Positions 10,726 through 20,353 of a stretch of DNA of 64,000 nt are shown piece by piece; position 1 is the first letter of the stretch; every line of letters begins with the position of its first letter. The notes under the pieces are model-generated. The model saw nothing but the letters and a program-made list of their open reading frames with translations, was not told where the DNA came from and did not search any database. The translations under genes and the position numbers were made by a program. Source of the stretch: an uncultured Lachnospiraceae bacterium (GTDB lineage Bacteria > Bacillota > Clostridia > Lachnospirales > Lachnospiraceae); contig CADAOY010000002.1 in assembly GCA_902789665.1 (NCBI GenBank), forward strand, positions 248,001 to 312,000, in the 5' to 3' direction.

Positions 10726-11142
10726 ATGGATAATTTAGGTGCATTAAGTTCAATAAATGGTTTAAATGGCATGGGAAATATGTCTGAGATTTATTCAAAT
10801 CTTCAGTCAGACAGCGCCAGTGCGGCCAAAGCAAGTGCGCTTAAGCAGTCCATTGAAGGCCTTAATAAAGAAACAACAGATGAAGAATTAATGGAAGTCT
10901 GCAAAAGTTTCGAAAGTTATTTTGTGGAACAGGTTTATAAAAAGATGATGGATACAGTTCCTACATCTTCACTTACAGGTGATTCTTCCACTGCTTCTTT
11001 GGTTGATTATTTTAAAGACGAAGCCATTAAGTCTGTAGCGGAGCAGACTACCAATCAGAATGGCGGAGTGGGCCTGGCTCAGACTCTGTATGAACAGATG
11101 AAGAGACAGCTTAATCCTGATATTCCATCAGCAGATTTATAA
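10726..11142 (+). CDS. flgJ: Rod-binding protein, FlgJ N-terminal domain type
   Basis: A protein of 138 residues with the rod-binding domain only. The motif TDEELMEVCKSFESYFVEQ, followed by YKKMMDTVP (about 48-78), is typical of the FlgJ N-terminal domain that helps rod assembly. The muramidase domain found in proteobacterial FlgJ is absent, as is usual in Firmicutes. Its position after two rod genes supports the role. Translation starts directly after a tandem repeat, and the upstream AGG is weak, so expression may depend on the repeat. Confidence 0.8.
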   Translation: MDNLGALSSINGLNGMGNMSEIYSNLQSDSASAAKASALKQSIEGLNKETTDEELMEVCKSFESYFVEQVYKKMMDTVPTSSLTGDSSTASLVDYFKDEAIKSVAEQTTNQNGGVGLAQTLYEQMKRQLNPDIPSADL

Positions 11143-11158
11143 AGAGTAATTAATTCAT

Positions 11159-13399
11159 ATGAAATTAAATGGATATGTAGATAGATTTTTATACACCGGT
11201 GAGAATAATCATTACGGTGTTATTAATTTGGTCACGGAAGACTATGAAGACGGAGAGATTATCTGCACGGGAACCATATATGGAGTTAACCCGGGGGACA
11301 GGCTCAGCGTGGAAGGTGATCTTTATAATCATCCGACCAGAGGTACACAATTTCGCATAAATTCTTTTCAGGTTGTTATGCCGGATGATGAAGATGGCAT
11401 AATTACCTATCTTTCGTCAGGCGCCATCAAAGGTGTTGGTGAAGCCCTGGCCAGCAGAATTGTTGCCATATTCGGCACAGACACTCTTAATGTAATTGAA
11501 AAGACACCACAGAAACTTGTACAGGTTAAGGGTATAAGTGAACGTAAAGCAATGGATATTGCTTCGCAGGTTGTTGACAAAAAAGACATAAGACAGGCAG
11601 TAATGTACCTTGGTGAACATGGTATATCTTATAATCTTGGTCTCAAAATTTACGACAGATATGGTCCTGCAATATATGAAGTTCTGAGCAAAAATCCTTA
11701 TAAGCTTGTGGAGGATGTAAGCGGCGTTGGTTTTAAAACGGCTGATGATATCGCATCCAAAATGGGTGTCCCGTTTAATTCTGACGAAAGAATAAATGCA
11801 GGCCTTATATATGTGCTTGAAGAAGCAGCCCAGAAGGGTAATACATATATGAGAAAGGCAGATATGGTCAAATCTGCAAAAAGTATTTTAAAAGTTGAGG
11901 AAGAGCAGATTCTTCATCAGCTCGATACCTTGCTTGTGGACAGAAAATTAATCTCTAAGAAAAATGATGATGAAGAGCAGATTTTCCTAAGCTATATGTA
12001 CAGGGAAGAACTGAACTGTGCAGCGATGCTCTATGATCTTGACCGTACATATTCCGGCAGGGAATATGAACCGAAGGTTATGGATGCAATAATAGCGGAT
12101 ATTAAAAAACAGGTGGAAATTAATAAAGACAGCCTGGATGATGTACAGTTTTCTGCGGTTTTAGGCTCATATTTAAATGGTGTTTATGTGCTTACGGGAG
12201 GTCCCGGAACAGGTAAAACCACAACCATCAGAGCCATGATAAATTATTATTATAACAATAATTATGACGTGGTTCTGGCTGCTCCTACAGGAAGAGCGGC
12301 TAAGAGAATGGAGGAAACTACAGGGTTTAATGCTTTTACAATTCACAGGCTTCTTGGTGTAAGAACAGCTGAGAATTCAGACAAGCCTCAGTTTATGCAC
12401 TCAGAAGACATGCCGCTTGAGTGTGATGTGCTTATAGTTGATGAAACATCCATGGTGGATATTCATCTTTTTTACCATCTTTTAAAGGCATTAAGACCGG
12501 GCACGAAACTGATTTTATCAGGTGACAGTAATCAGCTTCCAAGTGTCGGTCCCGGTAATGTGCTAAGGGATATAATTGACAGCGGTGTGTTTAAGGTGAC
12601 TGAACTTACTACCATATACAGGCAGGAAGCAAACAGCAGGATTGTTACTTATGCCCATGATGTAAATAATGGAATTAAGCCTCAGTTTGCCAATGATACA
12701 GATGATTTCTTTATGCTTAAAAGAGATACGAAAGAAAGTCTTTATACCGATATGGTAAGGCTTGTAAGGGACAAACTTCCGAAGAGGTTTGAAACGGATA
12801 TGTATAATATCCAGGTGCTGACGCCGTCAAGAAAAACTCAGTATGGCGTGGATGCGCTGAATCCGATTTTGCAGAATAATATTAATCCTCCATCGCCGGC
12901 TAAAAAAGAACTGGAAAAAGATGATGTTATATTCAGGGAAGGTGACAAGGTTATGCAGATTAAGAATAATTATGACATAACCTGGATTCAGGAAGGATAT
13001 AACGGTATAACGGTGAATACCGGCAACGGAGTATATAATGGAGATCTGGGAATAATTAAGCGGATAAATCCGGATAAGTCCATTAATGTTTTATTTGAAG
13101 ACAAGAAAGAAGTTGTATATACATATGACATATTAAATGAACTGGAACTGGCTTATGCCATTACAATTCATAAGTCACAGGGTAGCGAGTATGCTGCGGT
13201 AGTTATTCCGATTGTGGAAGGCCCGGAGGTGCTTTTTACCAGGAGTCTGTTATATACAGGTATTACGAGAGCTGCTAAGTGCGTTATCATTATGGGCAGT
13301 CTGGATAAGGTTTATTCAATGATAGACAATAATCAGAAAGAAGTGCGTGATACCGCCCTTAGGCAAAGAATAATAGAAAGGGCCAATATTGAAGGATAA
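11159..13399 (+). CDS. recD2: RecD2-type SF1 DNA helicase (YrrC-like)
   Basis: A 5'-3' DNA helicase of 746 residues that acts in repair and replication without RecBC. The N-terminal OB and helix-hairpin-helix region (about 1-200) includes VKGISERKA and VSGVGFKTA. The helicase core has Walker A GGPGTGKTTT (about 346-355), VDETSMVD (about 427-434), SGDSNQLPSVG, and a UvrD_C_2 domain with AITIHKSQGSEY (about 666). This is the normal RecD2 layout and length. It follows the FlgJ-like gene by 16 nt and overlaps comFC by 11 nt, so it sits inside the long flagellar and envelope operon. Confidence 0.93.
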   Translation: MKLNGYVDRFLYTGENNHYGVINLVTEDYEDGEIICTGTIYGVNPGDRLSVEGDLYNHPTRGTQFRINSFQVVMPDDEDGIITYLSSGAIKGVGEALASRIVAIFGTDTLNVIEKTPQKLVQVKGISERKAMDIASQVVDKKDIRQAVMYLGEHGISYNLGLKIYDRYGPAIYEVLSKNPYKLVEDVSGVGFKTADDIASKMGVPFNSDERINAGLIYVLEEAAQKGNTYMRKADMVKSAKSILKVEEEQILHQLDTLLVDRKLISKKNDDEEQIFLSYMYREELNCAAMLYDLDRTYSGREYEPKVMDAIIADIKKQVEINKDSLDDVQFSAVLGSYLNGVYVLTGGPGTGKTTTIRAMINYYYNNNYDVVLAAPTGRAAKRMEETTGFNAFTIHRLLGVRTAENSDKPQFMHSEDMPLECDVLIVDETSMVDIHLFYHLLKALRPGTKLILSGDSNQLPSVGPGNVLRDIIDSGVFKVTELTTIYRQEANSRIVTYAHDVNNGIKPQFANDTDDFFMLKRDTKESLYTDMVRLVRDKLPKRFETDMYNIQVLTPSRKTQYGVDALNPILQNNINPPSPAKKELEKDDVIFREGDKVMQIKNNYDITWIQEGYNGITVNTGNGVYNGDLGIIKRINPDKSINVLFEDKKEVVYTYDILNELELAYAITIHKSQGSEYAAVVIPIVEGPEVLFTRSLLYTGITRAAKCVIIMGSLDKVYSMIDNNQKEVRDTALRQRIIERANIEG

Positions 13400-14093
13400 A
13401 TTAATATTTAAGCTTTTGTTCCCAAGGCACTGCGTTATATGCGACAGGGCGCTTAAGCTAAGTGATGACGGCATCTGCAAGGAGTGCAGTTTTGTGCCGC
13501 TTATTGTGCCGGCTCCAAGATGCAGTATCTGTGGAAAGGCCATTAGAAAAGGCAGGAATACGTGCCATGACTGCACTATAAAAAGACCTGAATACAATTA
13601 TGGAAGAGCACTGTATGAATACAGAAGTGTACAGGATTCCATAAGCAGATTTAAAAATGTGGGACGGGTGGAATACGGCAGATTTTACGGACGCCAGATG
13701 GCAACACTTCTTGCTGAAGAAATAGGCAAAATGAATGCCGAGGCCATAGTGCCCGTGCCCCTTCACAGGGATAAATTAATATACCGCGGATATAACCAGG
13801 CGGCTATTCTGGCTAAAGAAATTTCTGACTATCATAACATACCTCTTAGAGAGGATTTATTAATTCGAGTACGAAAATCTGAAGATCAAAAAAAATTAGA
13901 TGTATTCCAAAGGCAAAATAATCTCAAAAAGGCTTTTCATATAGCCCAAAATGATGTAAAATTAAAGGATATTATAGTGGTGGATGATGTGTATACGACA
14001 GGCAGTACAATCAACACCATAAGTTCTTTATTAAAAGAACATGGGGCAGAAAATGTGTATTTTCTTACTTTGGCAATAGGCAAAGGAATGTAG
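13389..14093 (+). CDS. comFC: ComFC-like phosphoribosyltransferase-family protein
   Basis: A double zinc-finger and phosphoribosyltransferase-fold protein of 234 residues, related to competence protein ComFC/GntX. Two CxxC zinc knuckles are at about 15-60 (CVICDR, CKEC, CSICGK, CHDC). The PRPP-binding motif IIVVDDVYTTGSTINT lies near 195-210. ComF proteins are needed for DNA uptake in competent species; the biochemical role is still poorly defined. The likely start is TTG inside the recD2 end, after GAAAGGG. The order comFC-yvyF is the same as in B. subtilis. Confidence 0.88.
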   Translation: MKDKLIFKLLFPRHCVICDRALKLSDDGICKECSFVPLIVPAPRCSICGKAIRKGRNTCHDCTIKRPEYNYGRALYEYRSVQDSISRFKNVGRVEYGRFYGRQMATLLAEEIGKMNAEAIVPVPLHRDKLIYRGYNQAAILAKEISDYHNIPLREDLLIRVRKSEDQKKLDVFQRQNNLKKAFHIAQNDVKLKDIIVVDDVYTTGSTINTISSLLKEHGAENVYFLTLAIGKGM

Positions 14094-14108
14094 CAAAGGA
14101 GGGATACT

Positions 14109-14510
14109 ATGAACATAAAGAACTGTAGAATGTGTGGTAAGATGTTTAACTATATTTCAGGCAAGATGATTTGTCCTGCCTGTAAGGATGAGATTGAACA
14201 GACTTTTCAGACTGTCAGGAAGTTCGTAGCAGAGAACAAGCAAGCGCGTATTAATGAGATATGCGAAGCCTGCAATGTAAGTAAGTCCCAGCTTGAACAG
14301 TGGATCAGGGAAGAGAGACTGTTTTTCTCAGAGGATTCACCTATCAGTATTCAGTGTGAGAACTGCGGTGCCAATATCAGAACCGGAAGATTCTGTGAGA
14401 AGTGTAAGCTTGATATTGCAAGAGGTATCAGCAATAAGTTTACCAAAGAAGATCTTAACACTGCTGAAGTTAAACCGGCTGGACCTAGAATGAGATTTTT
14501 GGATAATTAA
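14109..14510 (+). CDS. yvyF: Flagellar-operon zinc-ribbon protein YvyF
   Basis: A small protein of 133 residues with zinc ribbons at both ends: CRMCGKMF and CPAC at the N-terminus, CENCGANI and CEKC near residue 80-100. A small helix-turn-helix-like segment (about 45-75, with NEICEACNVSKSQLEQWI) lies between them. It matches the flagellar-operon protein family that follows comFC in B. subtilis. Its function is not established. In B. subtilis flgM follows directly; here flgM is 12 kb away, so the ancestral cluster has been split by the cdaA-glmM block and other genes. Confidence 0.83.
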   Translation: MNIKNCRMCGKMFNYISGKMICPACKDEIEQTFQTVRKFVAENKQARINEICEACNVSKSQLEQWIREERLFFSEDSPISIQCENCGANIRTGRFCEKCKLDIARGISNKFTKEDLNTAEVKPAGPRMRFLDN

Positions 14511-14511
14511 G

Positions 14512-14919
14512 ATGATTAGTGAAGCAAGAGTAAAACTTATGACACGCCTGGCTTCTTATGAGCAGGGCGAGGGCAAGGAAAATGCAGAAATCGGCACGTA
14601 TTTTCGTGGTGATTATATTGGCTTGCAGGTAATTAAGTCAGTTATTTCTGCTACTATTTGCTATGGAATCGTAATTGCAACCATGATTCTTTATGATTCT
14701 GAAAGCTTTTTGTCTGATATATACAAGATGGATATTGTTTCCTACGCCAAGAATATGATTATTTATTATGTTATTTTTGTGGGTGGTTACAGTATTATCA
14801 CATATATTCTCTATTCCATCAGATACAGGAAGGCGAGAATAAAGCTTAAGACCTATTTTAACAATTTAAGAAGGTTACAGGCTCTCTATCAAAAGGAGAG
14901 GAAGGATAGAGTCAGATGA
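14512..14919 (+). CDS. Unknown two-helix membrane protein
   Basis: No family is recognised. The protein has 135 residues: a cytoplasmic-looking N-terminus (about 1-42), two transmembrane helices (about 43-64 and 83-107), and a basic C-terminal helix rich in Lys and Arg. It starts 1 nt after the yvyF stop and overlaps the next gene by 4 nt (ATGA), so translation of the two is coupled. They probably work as a pair, likely as a membrane complex. The link to the cdaA operon downstream is positional only. Confidence 0.7.
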   Translation: MISEARVKLMTRLASYEQGEGKENAEIGTYFRGDYIGLQVIKSVISATICYGIVIATMILYDSESFLSDIYKMDIVSYAKNMIIYYVIFVGGYSIITYILYSIRYRKARIKLKTYFNNLRRLQALYQKERKDRVR

Positions 14920-16394
14920 TTAAGTTACTTGAGATCAGGGAATATCTTAGGAGATTTTATTCCAAGTATGAATTATATATAGTCCCTGCAGGTAAATTTA
15001 TAATTGCATTACTGGTATTTTTACTGATAAATGGCAATCTTGGATATATGGAGAAGATAGCCAAAGTGCCGCTTATGTTTGTACTGGCACTGGCGTGCTC
15101 ATTTTTGCCGGTTAGTTTTATTTTATTTTTCGCAGCAGCGCTGATACTGCTTCATACCTATGCGCTATCGATGGAAGTGGCAGCAGTTGTGGGTATTGTA
15201 TTTGTGCTGATATTCCTGCTGTATTTAAGAATGTCACCGAAAGAGGTGCTTATAACAATGCTTACGCCGGTGGCTTTTGCATTGCATATACCGTACATAC
15301 TTCCAATTACCATTGGACTTGTTGGAAGCCCGGCATCAGTATTTTCGGTAGGAAGCGGTATAGTTATTTACTATACTCTTAATGCAGTAACTCAGATGTC
15401 CAATGCCATCGATTCGCTTGACAGTGAGAAGACAGCATCCAAATTCAGATTTATTATTGACGGCATTATTCAGAATAAAACAATGATGGTTATGATAGTT
15501 GCTTTTGCGGCAACAATTATCGTGGTTTATTTTGTTCATCGTATGAATATTGACCATGCATGGACAGTAGCAACCATAGTTGGTGCTCTTACCAATGCAC
15601 TTATTGTTCTGGTTGGAGACCTTATGTTTGTAACAAGAGCATCACTCCTTGGTGTACTTGGTGGAACAGTACTTGCCATTGGCGTTGTATATGTGCTTAA
15701 GTTCTTCATGTTTAATCTTGATTATGCAAGAACGGAACGTGTACAGTTTGAGGATGATGAATATTATTATTACGTTAAGGCAGTTCCTAAGATTACTCTT
15801 CAGGAAACAAATAAAACCGTTAAGAAGGTATCTGCCAAGGCTCCTGTTTCGGATAAGCCGAAGAGTGGCGGCATAAAGGCAGAGAAGACAGCGGAGAATG
15901 CAACAGAGAAAACAGCTGAGAGAAGAGTAAAGAAAGAATCTTCTTTAGCAGGCGCTGCTTCAGCAGTTAAGAGTAATTCATCAGCTGCAAAAAAGAGCGC
16001 AGGTACTGCAGCGCAGAAGAGCACATCTGCTTCCGGTTCTTATGACAGTCTTTCAGCTAATGATGCTTTACTTGGAGAAACCAGGGTTGTGGCTGAGAAA
16101 TCTGTAGATGAAGGAAGAGTTGTTAAGAAAGCAGCTAATCCTGTTATGAGTGCATCACAGAGTACATCTAATGCAGGTGCAGCCAGAAGTACTTCAAACA
16201 GCCGTATTGCCGGAGACCTGGCAGGCAGAAGAAACCAGGGACAGACAAGAGTACGTAATGATGGTTATGCAGGTCCGAATCCAAGTGTTGGAATGACCAA
16301 TGGAGAGACCATTGCAGAGCGTATCAGAAGAGAAAGATTAAAAGAAGCTGAAAGCATTGATGCTGACAGACTTAGAAGACAAAATTCAGATTAA
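14916..16394 (+). CDS. Unknown polytopic membrane protein with long disordered tail
   Basis: No family is recognised. The protein has 492 residues. The first 270 hold about eight hydrophobic segments. A conserved-looking juxtamembrane stretch follows (RTERVQFEDDEYYYYVKAVP, about 274-293). The last 200 residues are low complexity, rich in Ala, Ser, Lys and Thr, and end in a charged helix with ERIRRERLKEAESIDADRL. It overlaps the two-helix protein before it by 4 nt and is followed by cdaA after 20 nt. A scaffold or transporter role are both possible; neither can be shown from the sequence. Confidence 0.7.
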   Translation: MIKLLEIREYLRRFYSKYELYIVPAGKFIIALLVFLLINGNLGYMEKIAKVPLMFVLALACSFLPVSFILFFAAALILLHTYALSMEVAAVVGIVFVLIFLLYLRMSPKEVLITMLTPVAFALHIPYILPITIGLVGSPASVFSVGSGIVIYYTLNAVTQMSNAIDSLDSEKTASKFRFIIDGIIQNKTMMVMIVAFAATIIVVYFVHRMNIDHAWTVATIVGALTNALIVLVGDLMFVTRASLLGVLGGTVLAIGVVYVLKFFMFNLDYARTERVQFEDDEYYYYVKAVPKITLQETNKTVKKVSAKAPVSDKPKSGGIKAEKTAENATEKTAERRVKKESSLAGAASAVKSNSSAAKKSAGTAAQKSTSASGSYDSLSANDALLGETRVVAEKSVDEGRVVKKAANPVMSASQSTSNAGAARSTSNSRIAGDLAGRRNQGQTRVRNDGYAGPNPSVGMTNGETIAERIRRERLKEAESIDADRLRRQNSD

Positions 16395-16414
16395 AGGATA
16401 TAAAGGGATAGACA

Positions 16415-17323
16415 GTGAACGTATTTTTTTCATCGGCAGCTGAATATCTGAATCTGTTCAGACTTCCAAGAATTGGTGTTCTGGATGTCATTGAGATGAT
16501 TGTATTAGCCTTTTTACTGTATCAGGTAATGGTATGGATGAGAAATACCAGAGCCTGGGCTATAGTGAAAGGCTTATTTGTGCTGCTTATTTTTATGGCA
16601 CTTGCCGTAATGTTCAATATGACAACAATTATATGGATTGCAAAGAGTTTATTTACTCTTCTTGCAGTTGCCATTGTTGTTGCGCTTCAGCCTGAAATCA
16701 GAAGACTGATTGAGTCACTTGGACAGAAAAATCTTTTATCTGCACTGCTTAGTTTTGATAACAAGAATGTGGAAGGAAGATTCAGTGACAAGACTCTTAA
16801 TGAAATGATTTCGGCATGCTTTGAAATGGGAAGGGCAAGAACAGGTGCTCTTATTGTTATTGAGCAGAATACTCCGCTTGAAGAATATGAGAAGACAGGT
16901 ATTCCTGTGGATGGTATTGTAACAAGCCAGCTTCTCATTAACATATTTGAACATAATACTCCGCTTCATGATGGAGCGATTATTGTTAGAGGCGACAGGG
17001 TATCTGCAGCAACCTGTTATCTGCCTTTGTCTGACAGCAGGTCCATCAGTAAGGAACTTGGAACCAGACATCGTGCTGCTTTGGGTATATCTGAAAATAC
17101 AGATTCAATGACAATTATCGTATCTGAAGAAACAGGTAAGGTAAGTGTTGCATATAAGGGTGAACTTTACAGAAGTCTTGATGTGGTAGAACTCAGAAAG
17201 AAACTTGAACTTGCCCAGGATAAGAGAAGGGTAGAAAAGAATATCATATCAAAGACAAAGAAAGACCGTAAGAAGAAAGGAAAGAAGGATGAAGGAGAGG
17301 CTTCTAAGGAACTGGGATCTTAA
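16415..17323 (+). CDS. cdaA: Diadenylate cyclase CdaA (DacA)
   Basis: A membrane-bound enzyme that makes c-di-AMP from two ATP, 302 residues. About three transmembrane helices lie at about 20-90. The DAC domain carries HDGAIIV (DGA at about 187-189) and the GTRHRAALG motif (about 214-222), the two catalytic signatures. The C-terminus is strongly basic. The start is GTG, with AAAGGGATA upstream. The gene overlaps cdaR by 35 nt and is followed by glmM, the standard cdaA-cdaR-glmM operon in which CdaR and GlmM modulate the cyclase. Confidence 0.95.
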   Translation: MNVFFSSAAEYLNLFRLPRIGVLDVIEMIVLAFLLYQVMVWMRNTRAWAIVKGLFVLLIFMALAVMFNMTTIIWIAKSLFTLLAVAIVVALQPEIRRLIESLGQKNLLSALLSFDNKNVEGRFSDKTLNEMISACFEMGRARTGALIVIEQNTPLEEYEKTGIPVDGIVTSQLLINIFEHNTPLHDGAIIVRGDRVSAATCYLPLSDSRSISKELGTRHRAALGISENTDSMTIIVSEETGKVSVAYKGELYRSLDVVELRKKLELAQDKRRVEKNIISKTKKDRKKKGKKDEGEASKELGS

Positions 17324-18581
17324 ACTGTTAGCCGTGCTTTTCTCGATCATCCTCTGGCTGATAGTCGTAAATATAGATGATCCTGTTAAAAGCGTGGATT
17401 TTGCAGGTATTAATGTACAGATTCTTAATCCTGATGTACTTGCCCAGGAAGGAAAAGTATATGAGGTGCTTGATGATTCAGATGTAATTACTGTAACAGT
17501 AAGCGGCAGAAGATCTGTAATTGAAGATATTTCAAAAGAGAATATTAGTGCAGTTGCTGACCTTGCCAGCTTAAAGGAAGGCGAGAATGCACTGGAGATT
17601 AAAGTATCGTCCAACAAGTATGCTTCTGATATTGATGGAATTACATCAAGTGTTGAAAATGTAATTTTAAATATTGAAGATCTTAAGAAGATTCAAAAGA
17701 GTATATCTGTTGATGTTGTAGGTCAGGTGGCAGATGGTTATATTTTGGGCGACCTTAATACAAACTTAAACCAGGTTGTAATTGAAGGCCCTGAGTCCAT
17801 TGTATCAACCATTTCTACAGCAAGAGCCGAACTCAATGTGAGTGGTGTGAGTGCCAATGTAAGTGCGAGTGCACCGATTATCCTTTATGATGAGAATGGC
17901 AATGAGGTAGATACATCAAGGCTTACACTTAATATTAAGACAGTAAGCATTACCCAGGAAGTACTGGTTACCAAATATGTGGTTGTTTCAGCAGAGAGTT
18001 CCGGTGAGCCGGCTGAAGGATATGCTCTTACAGGTGATATAACAGTCAGCCCTGAGATGATACTGATAGCAGGTAAGAAGGGAGCAATTGATGCTGTTAA
18101 TTCAGTAATCATTCCTGGAACTGAACTTGATGTGACTGATCTTAAATCCTCGCTTAAGGCAACAGTGGATATTTCCAATTTCCTGTCTGATAATGTTGAG
18201 GTAGTGGATGACAATGGCTCAAAAGTTAATGTAACTGTAGGCATTCAGAAGGAAACATTTACAAATGCCATTTTCTCCAGAAATGATATAACCATATCGG
18301 GTGATACAACAGGTTATGATGTAGAGGTTGTAACTGACGGCACATATCTTAAGGACAGTGGAAATGTGCTTAAGTTCTACGGATTGTCAGATGAACTTGC
18401 TGAACTTAATGAAACAGGTCTGGCAATGGATATAAATATGGATGATTTTAAAACCGGAAAGGGATGGGATAAATTATATCCTGGAACCTACTGGGTAGTT
18501 CCTGTATTTAATGTACCTGAGGGAGTACATCTTAATGAAGATTACAAACTTCAGATTAAGATTACTACTCATAAGGAATAA
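17289..18581 (+). CDS. cdaR: CdaR, YbbR-domain regulator of CdaA
   Basis: A single-pass membrane protein of 430 residues with a short cytoplasmic N-terminus, one transmembrane helix (about 9-27) and extracytoplasmic YbbR repeats. The start MKERLLRNWDLKLLAV, followed by WLIVVNIDDPV, is typical of the family. CdaR binds CdaA and tunes c-di-AMP synthesis. The ATG lies within the end of cdaA, in another frame, after AAAGAAGG; the 35-nt overlap indicates translational coupling. Confidence 0.92.
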   Translation: MKERLLRNWDLKLLAVLFSIILWLIVVNIDDPVKSVDFAGINVQILNPDVLAQEGKVYEVLDDSDVITVTVSGRRSVIEDISKENISAVADLASLKEGENALEIKVSSNKYASDIDGITSSVENVILNIEDLKKIQKSISVDVVGQVADGYILGDLNTNLNQVVIEGPESIVSTISTARAELNVSGVSANVSASAPIILYDENGNEVDTSRLTLNIKTVSITQEVLVTKYVVVSAESSGEPAEGYALTGDITVSPEMILIAGKKGAIDAVNSVIIPGTELDVTDLKSSLKATVDISNFLSDNVEVVDDNGSKVNVTVGIQKETFTNAIFSRNDITISGDTTGYDVEVVTDGTYLKDSGNVLKFYGLSDELAELNETGLAMDINMDDFKTGKGWDKLYPGTYWVVPVFNVPEGVHLNEDYKLQIKITTHKE

Positions 18582-18611
18582 AAGTAATAAAGGAAATGGA
18601 GATTAATTACA

Positions 18612-19961
18612 ATGGGAAGAATGTTCGGAACTGATGGCGTAAGAGGTGTTGCTAACGAAGAACTTACTCCACAGCTTGCCATGCAGCTTGGTCAGGCAGG
18701 TGCTTATGTATTATCAAAGGAGACCAAGCATAAACCTACAATTATGGTAGGATGCGATACACGTATATCTGGAGATATGCTTGCCAATGCACTTATGGCC
18801 GGTGCATGTTCAGTTGGAGCAAACGCAGTTTATGTAGGCGTGCTTCCTACTCCTGCAGTTGCATATCTTGCAAAGAAATATAAAGTTGATGCAGGTGTTG
18901 TTATTTCTGCATCCCACAATCCTGTAGAATTTAATGGAATTAAGTTCTTTGACGGAAACGGATACAAACTTCCGGATGCTTTGGAAGATGAAATTGAAGC
19001 ACTTATCAAGAATAATATGGATGGTGTTAAATTCCCTACAGGCTCAGGCGTTGGTAAGATTAAATACAGAACTGATGCAAGAGAAGAATATATCAACCAT
19101 TCAATTAAGTCAGTTAATGTAAGTCTTGACGGACTTAAAATCGTAGCTGACTGCGCAGAAGGAGCTTCCTATTATACATCAGTTGAGGCTCTTAAGGAAT
19201 TAGGAGCAAGCGTAATTGCAATTCATAATAATCCTGATGGAACCAATATCAATGCTAACTGTGGTTCTACTCATATGGAAGAATTGTGTGCAAGAGTTGT
19301 TGCAGAAAAGGCTGATTTAGGTCTTGCTTTTGACGGCGATGCTGACAGACTTCTTGCAGTTGATGAGAATGGTAAACTTGTTGACGGTGACCAGATCATG
19401 GCTATCGTTGGTAATTATATGAAAGAAAAAGGTACTCTTGCCCAGAATACCATAGTTGTTACTGTAATGAGTAACCTTGGATTCACAATTATGGCAAAAG
19501 AGCATGACATTCACCTTGAAGTTACCAAGGTTGGTGACAGATATGTACTTGAGAGAATGAAAGAGATTGGCGCCGTTTTAGGTGGTGAGCAGTCAGGTCA
19601 TATTATTGATCTTAATCATAATACAACCGGTGACGGACTTCTTACAGCACTTCTTCTTCTTCAGGTAGTAGTTGAAAGTGGTAAGAAGTTATCAGAACTT
19701 GCTTCGATAATGGAAGTATTACCACAGGCTTTGGTTAATGCCAAGGTTCCAACTCATAAGAAAGATAAATATATGGAATATCCTGAAATTGCTCAGGCTA
19801 TTAAGGAACTTGAAGACAAGTTCGGCGGTGAGGGAAGAGTTCTTATCAGACCTTCAGGAACAGAGCCTTTGGTAAGAGTAATGATTGAAGGCAAGGATCA
19901 GAAGTTAATTGAAGATGAAGCTAAGAAGTTAGCTGAACTTATACAGAATACTGTATTATAA
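18612..19961 (+). CDS. glmM: Phosphoglucosamine mutase
   Basis: It converts glucosamine-6-phosphate to glucosamine-1-phosphate on the way to UDP-GlcNAc and peptidoglycan, 449 residues. The N-terminus [11 protein letters not shown] is diagnostic. The catalytic phosphoserine lies in ISASHNP (about 99-105). The metal loop FDGDADR is at about 239-245, and the phosphate-binding RPSGTEP is near 416. All motifs are intact. It closes the cdaA-cdaR-glmM trio; GlmM is known to inhibit CdaA directly, tying wall precursor supply to c-di-AMP. Confidence 0.97.
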   Translation: MGRMFGTDGVRGVANEELTPQLAMQLGQAGAYVLSKETKHKPTIMVGCDTRISGDMLANALMAGACSVGANAVYVGVLPTPAVAYLAKKYKVDAGVVISASHNPVEFNGIKFFDGNGYKLPDALEDEIEALIKNNMDGVKFPTGSGVGKIKYRTDAREEYINHSIKSVNVSLDGLKIVADCAEGASYYTSVEALKELGASVIAIHNNPDGTNINANCGSTHMEELCARVVAEKADLGLAFDGDADRLLAVDENGKLVDGDQIMAIVGNYMKEKGTLAQNTIVVTVMSNLGFTIMAKEHDIHLEVTKVGDRYVLERMKEIGAVLGGEQSGHIIDLNHNTTGDGLLTALLLLQVVVESGKKLSELASIMEVLPQALVNAKVPTHKKDKYMEYPEIAQAIKELEDKFGGEGRVLIRPSGTEPLVRVMIEGKDQKLIEDEAKKLAELIQNTVL

Positions 19962-19998
19962 AAATGTTCGGGGGAACAAATTACAGGGGGTAAAGCGT

Positions 19999-20274
19999 AT
20001 GGTAACTAAGAAGGTAACAATAGTTAATCCTACCGGGTTACATATGAGACCGGTTTCGGTTTTCTGCAAAGAAGCAGTTAAATATAAGTCGCAGATTTTT
20101 ATACATTTTAAAGACGGTGAGTATAATGCCAAGAGTGTTCTCAGTGTTTTAAGTGCCTGCGTAAGAAACGGAGACGAGATTGAACTTGTCTGCGAGGGCA
20201 GTGATGAGAATGAAGCACTGGAAGACATGATTAATATTGTGGAAAACGGTCTGGGTGAAGAAATCCAGAAATAA
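19999..20274 (+). CDS. ptsH: HPr-family phosphocarrier protein
   Basis: A protein of 91 residues related to the PTS phosphocarrier HPr. The phosphorylatable His15 is in GLHMRP with Arg17 beside it. Ser46, the HPr-kinase target, is in NAKSVL. Both are at the standard positions, so it could work in sugar transport and in carbon control. It stands apart from PTS enzyme I, so a regulatory role like Crh is possible, although Crh normally lacks His15. It is the last gene before a strong terminator. Confidence 0.85.
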   Translation: MVTKKVTIVNPTGLHMRPVSVFCKEAVKYKSQIFIHFKDGEYNAKSVLSVLSACVRNGDEIELVCEGSDENEALEDMINIVENGLGEEIQK

Positions 20275-20298
20275 GAGATTGTAATAAACTGTAATTAG

Positions 20299-20326
20299 AA
20301 AAGGAGATCATAAGATCTCCTTTTTA
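20299..20326. terminator. Bidirectional terminator between the HPr gene and the FliD-like gene
   Basis: An 11-bp stem (AAAAGGAGATC with GATCTCCTTTT) with a short loop and T runs on both sides. It can end the forward operon and also serve the reverse-strand gene. Confidence 0.8.
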
Positions 20327-20353
20327 GTTTGAAATATTAAATTGTTACTGAGC

